DNA from: Martensiomyces pterosporus
Taxonomy: Eukaryota > Kickxellomycota > Kickxellomycetes > Kickxellales > Kickxellaceae
Assembly: GCA_025201845.1 (NCBI GenBank)
Contig: MU603976.1
Coordinates: 1-64,000, forward strand
Reading direction: 5' to 3'
Length of the DNA: 64,000 nucleotides
The position numbers and the translations under genes are program-made. Shown here in pieces: positions 19,689-29,896 of the stretch. The first letter of the stretch is position 1; each line of letters opens with the position of its first letter. Under the pieces are notes generated by a model, which saw only the letters and a list, made by a program, of their open reading frames with translations, searched no databases and had not been told where the DNA came from.

Positions 19689-20423
19689 GCACAGACAGTG
19701 TGTGACGGCTTTTCCCGTCTTCCCACCAAGCCTCCTCCACAGCCGCTCCTTTTTTGTAGATCGCAGGTTTCCAATGTCTACTCCCCTACTCCGGCTGCAA
19801 GTGTGCCTTGGAAGACGGATCACTCACATGCAGGCTGCCTTCTTTATCTCTGCCTGCGCTCGCTCCGTGCTCGCCCGACCATGCTGGCAGAGTGCAAGGG
19901 AGCGCTGTTATCTCTGGCGCGGTGGCCACAGCGTGCCCTGTGTGCGCTCCAAAGCACCGTGCCTCCAGCAGTCAGCCGGCTGCAGGCTTTTCCGCGCGCG
20001 CCTNNNNNNNNNNNNNNNNNNNNNNNNNNNNNNNNNNNNNNNNNNNNNNNNNNNNNNNNNNNNNNNNNNNNNNNNNNNNNNNNNNNNNNNNNNNNNNNNN
20101 NNNNNNNNGCACAGACAGTGTGTGACGGCTTTTCCCGTCTTCCCACCAAGCCTCCTCCACAGCCGCTCCTTTTTTGTAGATCGCAGGTTTGCAATGTCTA
20201 CTCCCCTACTCCGGCTGCAAGTGTGCCTTGGAAGACGGATCACTCACATGCAGGCTGCCTTCTTTATCTCTGCCTGCGCTCGCTCCGTGCTCGCCCGACC
20301 ATGCTGGCAGAGTGCAAGGGAGCGCTGTTATCTCTGGCGCGGTGGCCACAGCGTGCCCTGTGTGCGCTCCAAAGCACCGTGCCTCCAGCAGTCAGCCGGC
20401 TGCAGGCTTTTCCGCGCGCGCCT
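19689..20423. repeat. 315-bp duplication on both sides of an assembly gap
   Basis: Bases 19689-20003 and 20109-20423 are the same at a spacing of 420, except for one C/G difference (19771 versus 20191). The left copy ends exactly at the first N and the right copy begins exactly at the last N. This is what overlapping, unmerged contig ends or alleles look like. The rest of 19569-20631 shows no gene. Confidence 0.9.
20004..20108. other. Assembly gap (105 N)
   Basis: A run of N in the intergenic region between the NRAMP and aldolase genes. Because of the flanking duplication its true length may be negative, meaning that the contigs overlap. Confidence 0.99.
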
Positions 20424-20631
20424 CGGGAGCGGGCGAGCGAGAGCAGAGGCCGCTGCCGCCGTGGCGGCGTTTGAGCAGGGGCTGGGTGGTTTGCATATAT
20501 TAGAAACTAGACAGGTGTGACTTGGGGAAAGGGAGGGAGGGGTAAATAACTACACTGCTACTCTTCCGCAAGGCAGCCCACTGCCACAGCAGGCACATGG
20601 GGGGCCGGGCAGCAGCAGCTGCGGGGGCGGC

Positions 20632-22178
20632 TTAGAGGGTGTTGACGTTGCCGAGGTCCTCGTTGGCCTGCATGACACGAGTGTACATGGTCTTCTCGCC
20701 CTCACGGATCCAGACGCGGGGATCGTAGTACTTCTTGTTGGGAGCATCCTCGCCAGTGGGGTTGCCGACCTGGGTGATGAGGTAGTCCTTCTTGTTGAGG
20801 ACAAAGTCGCGGACGCCAGCGAGATAGGCGAACTGGGTGTCGGTGTCGACGTTCATCTTGACAACGCCGTGGCCGACGGCGGTCTTGATCTCCTCCTTGG
20901 TCGAGCCCGACCCGCCGTGGAAGACAAGGTAGAGAGGGTGGTTGGAGGCAGCGCCAATCTTCTCCTTGACGAAGAGCTGGTGCTTCTCGAGGAGCTCGGG
21001 CGAGAGGACGACGTTTCCAGGCTTGTAGACGCCGTGGACGTTGCCAAAGGCAGCGGCGATCGAGAAGTAAGGAGCAATGGGCGAGAGAGCCTGGTAGACC
21101 TCGTAGACATCCTCGGAGGGAGTGTACAGGGCGTCCTTCTCGGCAGACTCGTTGTTGACGCCGTCCTCCTCGCCGCCGGTGATGCCGATCTCCATCTCGA
21201 GCCAGAGCTTCATGGGGGCGCAGCGCTTGAAGTACTCGGCGGTGGTGCTGATGTTGAATTCCTTGGTATCGGCAGACAGATCAATCATGTGCGACGAGAA
21301 GAGGGGCTCGCCGTGCTCCTTGAAGTAGGCCTCATCGGCAGCAAGCATGCCGTCGAGCCAGGGGAGGAGGTCGCGGCCGCAGTGGTCGGAGTGGAGGACA
21401 ACTACAAGGAGGTCAGTGACAGTAAGCAAGCAGTAGGCGCGGGCAGGGCAGTAAGAGGGGACGGGGCCATTGGCGGTTTAGTAGATGCGCAAGACGCAGA
21501 CATGAGGCAGAGGCGGTGGCGCCCGCTGGGTCAAGCCACCAAAGCAAAGGTCGAGATCACCGCCGCAGGGCCTTGATATCCAGCGTCCACATCAGCAGAA
21601 GCGAAGGCAGGCCGCGGAGAGCAGGATGGACACGCGCATAGCAAAATGGGCCCGCTCACACAGCACACAAGCGTCGCACCAAGCGGCGTATGCCAGCAGC
21701 GCCCTCTGCCCCCCTCCTCCGGTCTCTTCGCCCCACGGCATCAAGATCGCCCGCTACTTCTGGGCAGAGAAGGGCTGCTGGCTGTTCAGGCCAACCCAAA
21801 AAAAAAGAAGCACAAGTAAAGCAGCGAGCACATCGAAATAAAAGGCGCTCAGGCCAGCAGCCGAGACTTACCGGGAACGCCGTAGTGCTTGGCGACGGCG
21901 CGGACGTGGTAGGCGCCGGCAATGGAGCCGAGGATGGAGGCCTGCTGGTCCTTGTTGCTGATGCCCTTTCCGGCGTAGAAGGCGGCGCCGCCGTTCGAGA
22001 ACTGGATGATGATGGGGGTCTTCTGGTCGCGGGCAGCCTCAAGAGTAGCGTTGACAGTGGAGGAGGATGTGCAGTTGATGGCGGGGATGGCGAACTTGTG
22101 CTCCTGAGCATAGTCGAAGAGCTTCTTCACGTTGTCGCCAGTGATGACGCCAGCGGGAACAATATCGAGGACACCCAT
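20632..22178 (-). CDS. FBA1: Class II fructose-1,6-bisphosphate aldolase (358 aa, one intron)
   Basis: Exon 1 is 22178-21872 and exon 2 is 21401-20632, with a 470-bp intron (GTAAGT...TAG, phase 1). The join reads YGVPVVLHSDHC, which restores the family's zinc- and catalysis-site segment. Other class II hallmarks are PAINCTSSSTVNATLEAA, FKEHGEPLFSSHM, NVHGVY and HGGSGS, the last giving phosphate and metal contacts. It splits fructose-1,6-bisphosphate in glycolysis using Zn2+. The length equals yeast Fba1 (359 aa). The intron is long for this window. No catalytic residue is missing as far as can be seen. Confidence 0.97.
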
Positions 22179-23589
22179 TGTAGACTTGGTTAAGGCTAAG
22201 GCTGAAAGTAGAGAGCGGGGGCTTGTGAGAGAAAGAAGTACAGATCTTCTACAGCAAGGCTGGGAGGAAAGAGAGATTGGTAGTGGGGAAACAGAAAAGA
22301 AAGCGGGCCGGCGGAGGCGCCTGTGGATTGCTGCTTTTATATCTGTCATCATGCTGCCGCCCCCTCCCCCTCGCTCTCCACGCATATGAGCACCAAAAGC
22401 AGCAGCAGCAGGCACCATCGTATCTCTCGGTCTGCTAGCGCTGCTGCTGCTGGCAGCTGCTGGATGGGGGGTTTGGGGGCCTAGCACCCTGTTGGCCGTT
22501 TGCTATTTATCATTGCAGGCTGTGCTCTGCTGGGCCGGTGATTGGATCGCGCTGAGGCAGCCATGATCTCAGCGCTTCCTAGAACAGCGATGGCGTTGTT
22601 TTTGGCCTGCTTCTGGCTCCCGCCGGATTAGCGCGCCCTTGAGCGCGGAAAGGAAGGCCATGGATCCCCTCTTTCCGCCAGCTCATGCCACGCATCGCCT
22701 GCTCGCTTCTGTTGGGCGCTGCCTGCAGTGTGCTACTCTAACCTCACGCGCTCCTTCCTCTCAGTCTAGCGGCCCGCAAGCCTGGTCCGCCCATTGCTCC
22801 ATTAAGCATGCTGCTCTTGCGTCCGATGACGGAGGCGCCTCTTGCCGTGCACCGATTTGTGTCTCAATAACCACGAACAACAGCTGGGCTGATGCTCTTC
22901 TGTGCTGCGCTGCAGTGCGGTGTTGGGTCGGGTCGCCTATTGGAGAAGGCTGGCAAGCAGCAGCAGCCTAAGCTGCTAGAAAGTGGCATGACCTCAAAAG
23001 ACCCGCCGTTTCCTTTTGCCCAGCCATGCTCGCTGCCGCCACTGATGCCGCCGCCGCCGCTCGGGCACCATCGATGGCCCAGGTTGCGGCAGAGACGCCT
23101 GCGTGCGCAGCCTGGGTGAAGGCAGCACGCGCTATGCGCGCTAACAGGAGCCATCAATGAGCCCCGTCCCCCTCGTCCTGCCAGCCTCAGCAGCCACCGA
23201 CTGGGCGCATGAAGCGACCCATCTCGTGCTGGCATTGCTTTGCCTTGGCCTGGTGCCAATCTTCCCCACCTGTCGAGTCCCATCCCACCACTGTTATCAA
23301 TCGATAAGAAGCCCACGCTTGCTCCTGCTTGCACTCTGGCAACAGTGAGGGCTTCTCTCGCAGCGCACGGCGTAAGCTGATCGGTTGTATTCAGGAACAC
23401 AGGCACTGGCAAAGTGATAACAGGAGAAAAAAAAGGTTGGGGCTGAGAGTCGGTGGCAGCGGTGTGCAGCAGGACTAGTGGCGTGTACAAAAAGGCGGAT
23501 GTCACAATGTCTGTGCTGCTGTCATTAATGCCAGGCTCCATCAGCCACGCCCGCTCCACACCCTGCAGCATGGAGAGCGCGCTGCTCGG
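22179..23589. other. Intergenic, 1.4 kb
   Basis: The right part is 3' of the FHA gene and the left part is the aldolase promoter, which is A/G-rich on the plus strand near 22215-22310, so C/T-rich on the coding strand. A 235-codon frame at 22864-23571 (minus) has an unconvincing composition and I do not support it as a gene. Confidence 0.55.
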
Positions 23590-25455
23590 CTATTTATACC
23601 GGAACGACGGGAGCTTTGGCACCTGCTTGAAAAAGTACTGCGTGTCTCTCAGCGTGCACCGCCTCGCCGTGCGCACCAGCCCACCAAAGTTTTCTCGGCG
23701 CTCGACGCAGTCGTCCTTAGAGGCGTCGTAGTACCACTTGTCCTCGACCCGCTTATCGGACGCATCCTTGACTCTCCTTTCGACCCGGCCAAAGCATCTG
23801 TTGTGGAACAGCGTCCACGTAACGTGGTGACGCCAGACCCGCGATTCCGCTGCGCCCTCCGCATGCGCGAGGTCGCGGAGAAGGTCGCTGATTGTGTGCG
23901 ATGTGCGGGCCGAAAACACCATTGTTGAGACGACCAGGTCCACCAGGCTGGTGTCTGTCGGCAGGCTGATTGCCTCCGTGGGCTTGTTCGTCAGGAACTC
24001 CTCCGTCTCGCTGTCAATCGAGTCTGCCAGACACTCGCTTGGATCCACTATACCTAGCAGCTCGCGCAACGAGTCCATGATCTCCTTGTCCTCTGTCTTT
24101 GGTGCCTTGCCATGCGATCCGTGGCGTCCTGGCCTTGTGGCCTTTCCATGGTCTTGGTGGTGGGGCAGATGGTGGCTGTGGTGGTGCTGAGTCGTTGCTG
24201 CTGCCTTTGGTGGTCTGCGTTGCTTAGCAGCGGAAGGCAGCGCTGACTTGTGCTGCTTGCTTGCGTGTGCACGTGGGCTGTTTTCCTTGTCGCTCTCGCT
24301 CTTGGCTCTGGCGGGTGCTGAGCCAATTGAGCTGCGCGAGAGCCCATGCTGCTTTTCCTTCCTTGCCGCTGTCTGCGCACCTACTGGGCCAGCAGAGTGC
24401 GCCTTGTGAGCGGCTGCCATTTTATGGTGGGTGCCTGCAAGAGGCTGGGGAGCAGAGGTAGGTGCAGGTGTTGCTGCTCCCGAGCGCGCCGGCGTCACAG
24501 CCATAATGTCAACAGGGCCCAGCAGCTCATCGTCTATATTCTGGTCCGAGTACAGCATGTCCGCCAACGCGTTCATCGGCGGAGGCGAGGAGGGCGGGAG
24601 ATCGTCAATTATTTGTGCAAGCAACGCGTGCTTGTTTAAGGCAGAAATGCCATCCGAGCACTCAATCCCCGCCTCTGAGCCGCCAACCAAGGTGTCGGTG
24701 GAGTTCTGGTACAGGTCGCCCTCTTCGCTGGGCAGGTGGAGCACGTTGCTCTTCAGGAGATTCTGCTTGACTCCAAGTGCCGCTCTGCCCACTGCATTGT
24801 CAGGGAGAGCAGCTGCATTCGTTGTGCCTGTGGCACGGTCGACGTTTGCATCGCGGTGAACCCGAGAGCGCTTGCGCACTGGCTCTGGCCACCAGTCATC
24901 TGCGTCACCACAGCAGGGATCGGCTGCAGAAATGCCCGGCTGGGTCCTATCTGCCATAGTGGCGGCGGCAGGCGCACGGAACTTGAACCGGATGCCAACA
25001 AAGTTTATCTGGTCGCCGCTGGCCAGAGTCACCCGCGCGCCTTTGAGATACAGGGCTCCGTTGACACGGACGCCATTCATGCCTTGGACGCGAAGCTCAA
25101 ACCGCCCGTTGCCCAGATCGACAATCGATGCATGCTGCCGCGAAATTGAGGTAGCACTGCATCCGATCTGGAGCGTGCAATTGCTGCTGCGTCCGATGCT
25201 GACCGTGCGGCTGCGCTGGCCCACCAGGACCTTGTTGCGGAATGCTAGCTGCCAGTCCTCGTCATTCTCAGGCACAGGCTCGCTATGTGGCCGCTTGGGG
25301 GTTGGCTCTGCAAATGCTGCAGATGCAAGTGCTGGAGGCGACGATGGCAGCGACGCGAGAGACTCGGGCATTCTGGGATCGTATCTCTGGTGGTGCTGAG
25401 CGCCCTGTGCTGCGGTGCTTGGTGCAAGTGACGCCATTTCCTGGCCAGTCCTCAT
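23590..25455 (-). CDS. FHA-domain protein, Tos4/Plm2-like (621 aa)
   Basis: An FHA phosphothreonine-binding domain lies at about residues 65-155: VSIGRSSNCTLQIG, SISRQHASI and MNGVRVNG cover the conserved Gly-Arg, Ser-x-x-His and Asn-Gly positions. The middle is long and disordered, with His-rich patches. The C-terminal 150 residues carry a second conserved block, CFGRVERRVKDASDKRVEDK followed by WYYDASKDD and a Lys/Arg-rich end, which matches the DNA-linked tail I know from fungal Tos4-like proteins. In yeast, Tos4 and Plm2 are G1/S-expressed, chromatin-bound and tied to histone deacetylases and replication stress. Two ACGCGT boxes lie 171 and 211 bp upstream of the start. Assignment to Tos4 is by pattern memory, so moderate. 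Confidence 0.75.
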   Translation of the reverse strand: MRTGQEMASLAPSTAAQGAQHHQRYDPRMPESLASLPSSPPALASAAFAEPTPKRPHSEPVPENDEDWQLAFRNKVLVGQRSRTVSIGRSSNCTLQIGCSATSISRQHASIVDLGNGRFELRVQGMNGVRVNGALYLKGARVTLASGDQINFVGIRFKFRAPAAATMADRTQPGISAADPCCGDADDWWPEPVRKRSRVHRDANVDRATGTTNAAALPDNAVGRAALGVKQNLLKSNVLHLPSEEGDLYQNSTDTLVGGSEAGIECSDGISALNKHALLAQIIDDLPPSSPPPMNALADMLYSDQNIDDELLGPVDIMAVTPARSGAATPAPTSAPQPLAGTHHKMAAAHKAHSAGPVGAQTAARKEKQHGLSRSSIGSAPARAKSESDKENSPRAHASKQHKSALPSAAKQRRPPKAAATTQHHHSHHLPHHQDHGKATRPGRHGSHGKAPKTEDKEIMDSLRELLGIVDPSECLADSIDSETEEFLTNKPTEAISLPTDTSLVDLVVSTMVFSARTSHTISDLLRDLAHAEGAAESRVWRHHVTWTLFHNRCFGRVERRVKDASDKRVEDKWYYDASKDDCVERRENFGGLVRTARRCTLRDTQYFFKQVPKLPSFRYK

Positions 25456-25963
25456 ACAGATGCAGTGGTGTATAGACAGGGGTTGGTGTGCAAGCAGGCT
25501 GCAAAATATGAAGCAAGGAGGGATGCAGAAGAGAGGAGGAAGGGCCGTGTCTGGGCGGAGGGATCTATATCAGGGAACCGCGTAGCACATCTTTTCTTTA
25601 GAGCCCCGCCTCCATAAAGAAAAAAACGCGTCCACGCATCTCTCCGCCCTCAACGGAGCTGCTCTACGCGTTCGCCTTGCGCCATCCAATGGATGCCGCA
25701 CCACGTGGCAAAGCAGCAGCACCAATAGAGTAGCAGCGCCAAAAGCCCTGCTTCCGGTTTTACCCTTGGCGTGCTGCCCTTGGGGGCTCGTGGTCATGCG
25801 ATGGGCGCGAAGGCGAGCGCAGAAGCCGCGGTGTGCGGGAGGCAGTGGCTGTGGCATGCCATAGCCACTGCAAACATGGGCGTGCTGCCTCGGCTTTCCT
25901 TTTTCTACTGCTGTTTTATTCTCGCTCTTTATTTTCGCCTTGCCTTGTTTTTTTCTTCCTCAG
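25456..25963. promoter_or_regulatory. Divergent promoter between the Tos4-like gene and the PFK-2-like gene
   Basis: The 508-bp region holds two ACGCGT boxes (25626-25631, 25666-25671), one CACGTG (25702-25707), a CCAAT box near 25722, and a T/C-rich tract at about 25895-25963 that ends in TTCCTCAG right at the PFK-2 start codon. That last stretch also looks like a splice acceptor, so a 5'-UTR intron or missed upstream exon is possible. Confidence 0.6.
25626..25671. promoter_or_regulatory. Pair of MCB boxes (ACGCGT), start to start 40 bp
   Basis: ACGCGT at 25626-25631 and 25666-25671. The hexamer is palindromic and is the MluI cell-cycle box bound by MBF in ascomycete yeasts. The placement upstream of a Tos4-like FHA gene, itself an MBF/SBF target in yeasts, supports a G1/S control element. 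Binding here is inferred. Confidence 0.6.
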
Positions 25964-27283
25964 ATGGCAGCGCAGCTATACAAGACCCACACGGGGCAGC
26001 TGTTCCACGCAGGCTCGATAGTTATCATAAATGTCGGTCTCCCGGCCAGAGGCAAGACACATGGATCCCGGTCGCTTATCCGGTACATGAACTGGCTGGG
26101 CGTCAAGTCCAAGTCGTTCCACATGGGCCAGTACCGCCGGCGGCTCTACGGGCCAGACCTCTCGACCGACTACTTTGACCTGGGCAACAGCAGCATGACA
26201 GAGATCCGCAACAAGGCCGAGGAGAGCTGCATCGAAGACGTCGTTGAGTACTTGACAAGAGGCGGCGGGCAGCTGGCGATCTTTGACGCCTCGAACCTCC
26301 GTGCAGCGCGCCGCAGAGAGATCTACGACAAGTTCCAGGCACGCCAGATACGGCCGCTGTTTGTTGAGTACATCTGCGAGAACGAGGCCATCGTTGAGGA
26401 GAATATCCGCAAGGTCAAAATCACCTCGCCTGATTATGTCACGATGGACCCAGACCAGGCGGTCAGGGACTTTAAGGGCCGGATTGCTCGGATGGAGCCT
26501 TACTACGAGACGATCGAGGACAGCGACCTGAGCTACATCAAGCTGTATAATGTCGGCGAGCACATCGTGGTCAACAACATCCGCGGGTACTTGCAGTCCC
26601 GTGTGGTCTTTTACCTGATGAACCTCCACATCTCCGACCGCACAATCTACCTGGCACGCAGCGGCGAGTCTAGCAACGAGGGATCGTACAAGGCAGATGC
26701 GCCTCTGTCAGAGGATGGCCACAAGTACGCGCGGAACCTCCACGACGCAATCCTACGCCGCGTCAAGGAGCGCAACGAAGACTCGCTGGCCAAGACCGGC
26801 GTCGACATGTCCAAGCGCACGCTCAAGGTGTGGACCTCAACGCACGTCAAGAGCTACCAGACAGCAGAGTACTTTATAAAGTACGACAACTTTGCTGTGC
26901 GTCGCCGCATGCTACTCAAGGGGCTGAACCCGGGCGTCTGCGAGAACCTGTCTCTGAGCGAGGTCAAGGAAAAGTTCCCTGGCGAGTACCAGGCCTATCT
27001 CCGCGACCCCTACCACCACCGCTACTCGCGCGCGGAGTCATACCACGACGTCTCGGTCCGCCTGGAGCCCGTGATCTTGGAGCTGGAGCGCGAGCACGAC
27101 GACCTGCTCATCATTGCGCCAGAGTCCGTTCTGCGCTGCATCTACGCCTACTTTGCGCCCCAGGGGCTGCCAGACTCGCTGATCCCCACGCTTGCCTTCC
27201 CACGGTCCATCTTTGTTGAGCTCACGCCCACCGCCTATGGCTGCAAGGAGCGCAGAATCGGGATCAGCCCCAGCGACGAGTAG
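25964..27283 (+). CDS. 6-phosphofructo-2-kinase with inactive bisphosphatase half (439 aa)
   Basis: The start is the ATG at 25964 (MAAQLYKTHTG). The kinase half has the Walker A loop GLPARGKT (residues about 24-31) and IFDASN, so it should make fructose-2,6-bisphosphate, the activator of phosphofructokinase. The C-terminal half has the phosphoglycerate-mutase fold (ESYHDVSVRLEPVILELE) but both catalytic histidines are gone: the usual RHGES reads LARSGES (His to Ser) and the usual CHQAV...R reads APESVLR. The supporting arginine region is TSTHVKSYQTAE. Yeast Pfk26 is likewise known to have Ser at the first histidine and to be kinase only. It is divergent from the Tos4-like gene. Confidence 0.9.
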   Translation: MAAQLYKTHTGQLFHAGSIVIINVGLPARGKTHGSRSLIRYMNWLGVKSKSFHMGQYRRRLYGPDLSTDYFDLGNSSMTEIRNKAEESCIEDVVEYLTRGGGQLAIFDASNLRAARRREIYDKFQARQIRPLFVEYICENEAIVEENIRKVKITSPDYVTMDPDQAVRDFKGRIARMEPYYETIEDSDLSYIKLYNVGEHIVVNNIRGYLQSRVVFYLMNLHISDRTIYLARSGESSNEGSYKADAPLSEDGHKYARNLHDAILRRVKERNEDSLAKTGVDMSKRTLKVWTSTHVKSYQTAEYFIKYDNFAVRRRMLLKGLNPGVCENLSLSEVKEKFPGEYQAYLRDPYHHRYSRAESYHDVSVRLEPVILELEREHDDLLIIAPESVLRCIYAYFAPQGLPDSLIPTLAFPRSIFVELTPTAYGCKERRIGISPSDE

Positions 27284-27647
27284 GCCAAGAACCACGCACA
27301 CAGCAAGCGGCCTGTGAGCTGGCTCTTGTTCAAAGCGGGGCCATGCTGCTGCTATATCCTGGCTTTGCTTTGCCACCACGCGACACCCCGGCACCGCTGC
27401 TCCCTTATCCCTACATACAATGGTTTTTGCTTCCATATTCCCTACACCTGCTCCCCCAGCATTACTCAAATTATAGACACCATAGTTTGCGTTTACTGGC
27501 GCACCGCATGTACTGCGACGTGTAATCCGCGGTCGAGGCTTTGAAGGGCAATTCTGCAACTCGCATATGTATCGCTCTATTCCTTGCGCATCCTCTGTCC
27601 ATACCACCGTGCTCGTTTGAAGCGGCAACTAAAAGCGTTAAAAAGCG
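27284..27647. other. Intergenic, 364 bp
   Basis: This is 3' of the PFK-2 gene and the promoter of the Tls1-like gene. No gene is seen. Confidence 0.6.
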
Positions 27648-28538
27648 ATGCCACCAAAACGCCCAAGAAACCTGCGCAATACAAGGAAAAGCCTGGCTGA
27701 CTGGAGCGAGCCGCCATCTCAGAACCAGGCAGAGTCAGCCGATAAGCCTCAGCAGCAGCAGCACCAGAAACAAGACCAGGCGACTAATGGCGGCAGCACC
27801 GACACAGGAAAGACAGATATGGTGGATTTAATGGAGTTTCAAAGATTCCGGCGGCAGAAGCAGCGGGGGATTGATGTCGAGGCGCTGGCAAAGGGCGAGC
27901 GCAAAAGGAGGCCAGCCAAGACGCCGTTCAAAAAGGCGGGTGTGTCCGAGGGCACCAGAGAGGGCGAGCGAGACGAAGAAGACGATGAGGCTGCAGATGA
28001 CGCAAGGTCGAGTCAGCGCTCAGCTACGCGGTCTCTGGATGGCGCATTCACTGTGCAGACAAACAAGCTGGATGTCAACAAGCACATGATGGCTTACATC
28101 GAAAAGGAAATGGGCAGGCGCAGCGGCAGCACGAGCGGCCCAGATCGCAACCCTGCTTCGGCCAAGGACGGGGCTGAGGACGACAGCGCACAAAAGCAGC
28201 TGTCTGTGGATGATCTGTATCATGTGCCAGAGCATCTGCGGGTTGTTGAGACAAGGCCTGTGTCGGAAGGGAATGTCGCCATGGCGTCAAAGATGCTCAC
28301 ATCTATTCCCGAAGTTGACCTGGGCGTGGAGTCAAGGATCCGGAATATCAGAGCGACAAACAGAGTTGTTGCGGGGATGTCTGGATCCCCGGACAGCGCA
28401 GCGCAGCATGATGCGCCTCCGGCAGCACCATCGCCCGGCAGCACAAGATACCGAAAATACAATGACCCGTCGGATCGGTCATCCAAGGCTACAGACGACA
28501 TTGTCCTCCAGCGGTTTAAGAAGCGCATGCGCCGGTGA
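27648..28538 (+). CDS. TLS1: Tls1/C9orf78 (Hep59) family spliceosome-associated protein (296 aa)
   Basis: The family core is clear near residues 185-225: DDLYHVPEHLRV, then EGNVAMASKMLTSIPEVDLG followed by a run of charged helix (IRNIRATNR). The N-terminus is very basic and Gln-rich, the middle is acidic (DEEDDEAADD), and the end is basic (FKKRMRR). In animals C9orf78 binds the spliceosomal helicase BRR2; in fission yeast Tls1 acts in splicing of telomere-silencing factors. The length matches the family (about 290 aa). There is no intron and the start context is good. The next gene (CK2 alpha) is convergent, 317 bp away. Confidence 0.9.
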   Translation: MPPKRPRNLRNTRKSLADWSEPPSQNQAESADKPQQQQHQKQDQATNGGSTDTGKTDMVDLMEFQRFRRQKQRGIDVEALAKGERKRRPAKTPFKKAGVSEGTREGERDEEDDEAADDARSSQRSATRSLDGAFTVQTNKLDVNKHMMAYIEKEMGRRSGSTSGPDRNPASAKDGAEDDSAQKQLSVDDLYHVPEHLRVVETRPVSEGNVAMASKMLTSIPEVDLGVESRIRNIRATNRVVAGMSGSPDSAAQHDAPPAAPSPGSTRYRKYNDPSDRSSKATDDIVLQRFKKRMRR

Positions 28539-28855
28539 AGAAGAGCAGCAAAGCAATAAACGGCGTGTTCCTTTGAGTCCTCATCCGGCTGTGTTCCAAA
28601 GCGCTAGTGGAGAGCTGAATGGTATTAAGAAACAGAATGGATGGAAAAGGGAGATAAACTACTGTAATAACCAAGATAATTAGACTGTAGCTAACGGTAG
28701 AGGAGAGAGGGCGGAAGGAGGCTGGCTGCTGTGTTTGAATTGGCGGTTATCGGGATGTCTATCCCGTGTGGACCAGCTTGGCATTGACCAGCCTGACATT
28801 GACTAGCAAACAGCAGCGCACCCTCCCTGGTTTTGAAAGCCAACAAGAGCTGCAC
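28539..28855. other. Convergent 3' region, 317 bp
   Basis: A 3'-to-3' spacer between TLS1 and CK2 alpha with A-rich stretches. No gene is seen. Confidence 0.6.
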
Positions 28856-29896
28856 TCACTTGCTCTCCTCAGCCTTCTCTCGAACAGGGTCAAAGTAGGG
28901 ATGGCTCATGGCTTCCTTGGCAGTGAGACGCTCCATGTGGTCGTAGCGCAGCAGCCGGTCGAGGAAATCAATGGCCTCAGGCGACACAAACCGCTGGTTC
29001 TCGATCGTGATGAACTTGTGCCAGCTCTTCCGTGGGTACGTGCCAAGGATCGAGTTGTAGTGCTCGTCCAGCTCGATGTTGTACTTCTTCAGATATGCCA
29101 GCAGATCGTCAGTACCGAGGACCTTGGCGATCTTGACCAGCTGGTCGTAGTTATCGTGGCCATGGAAGAAAGGCTCCTTGCGGAAGATCATGCTTCCAAA
29201 CATGCAGCCAAGACTCCACATGTCAAGCGAGTAGTCATAGGGGGTGTAGTCCACAAGCAGCTCGGGTCCCTTGAAGTAGCGCGAGGCAACGCGCACGTTG
29301 TAGTCGGTGCCTGGGTGGTAGAACTCGGCGAGTCCCCAGTCAATAAGACGCAGCGTGCGCTTCTCGTGGTCGATCATGACGTTGTGAGGCTTGACATCGC
29401 GATGCATGATTCCACGCGAGTGCGCAAAATCCAGTGCCTTGAGAAGCTCGTAGATGTAGTAGCGCACGTCGTAGTCCGTGAACATCGGGTAGAGCACCTT
29501 AAAGTCTGTGTTGTTGACGTACTCCGAGATCAGCGCCGGCGTCTTTGACTGCGGGTCTCTTACCACGTCGTAGAGCTGGATGATGTTGGGTCCGCCAGAC
29601 AGGTTCTGCATGATCTGGATCTCCCGCTTGATCTTCTTCTTCTTCACGGGCTTCAAGACCTTGATTACGCATGGCTGGCTGTTGTCGACGTTGATGCCCT
29701 CAAACACCTCCGAGTACTTGCCACGCCCAATCTTTCTGATGATCTCGTAGTTCTCCTGGCCGCCCCACTCGACCTGAAGGTTGTCGTAGTCCCAGTACGA
29801 CTGGGGCATGTTGCCATTGGCGTCCGCATAGACACGGGACCGCGTCACAATCTGGCCTGCCTCGTTCGTCCTCGGATCACCTTGCTTCCCTTGCAT
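28856..29896 (-). CDS. CKA1: Casein kinase II catalytic subunit alpha (346 aa)
   Basis: All kinase marks are present: [12 protein letters not shown] (Gly loop), CVIKVLKP (Lys), the basic patch KKKKIKRE typical of CK2, HRDVKPHN (catalytic loop), and DWGLAEFY (the CK2-specific Trp in place of Phe in DFG). The C-terminal part follows the family to HPYFDPV. The start is set at the ATG at 29896 (MQGKQGDPR), giving the usual CK2 alpha length. The frame stays open another 108 codons upstream to an ATG at 30220 and would add a hydrophobic segment, but I think that is 5'-UTR (see findings). CK2 phosphorylates acidic Ser/Thr sites in the nucleus and cytoplasm. The 5' end of this gene is copied to the right of the nearby gap. 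Confidence 0.95.
   Translation of the reverse strand: MQGKQGDPRTNEAGQIVTRSRVYADANGNMPQSYWDYDNLQVEWGGQENYEIIRKIGRGKYSEVFEGINVDNSQPCVIKVLKPVKKKKIKREIQIMQNLSGGPNIIQLYDVVRDPQSKTPALISEYVNNTDFKVLYPMFTDYDVRYYIYELLKALDFAHSRGIMHRDVKPHNVMIDHEKRTLRLIDWGLAEFYHPGTDYNVRVASRYFKGPELLVDYTPYDYSLDMWSLGCMFGSMIFRKEPFFHGHDNYDQLVKIAKVLGTDDLLAYLKKYNIELDEHYNSILGTYPRKSWHKFITIENQRFVSPEAIDFLDRLLRYDHMERLTAKEAMSHPYFDPVREKAEESK

Noticed and set aside
22864..23571. 235-codon minus-strand frame between aldolase and FHA genes
   Set aside because: The composition is Pro/Ser/Gly/Cys-scattered with no conserved motif, and it overlaps promoter-type sequence.
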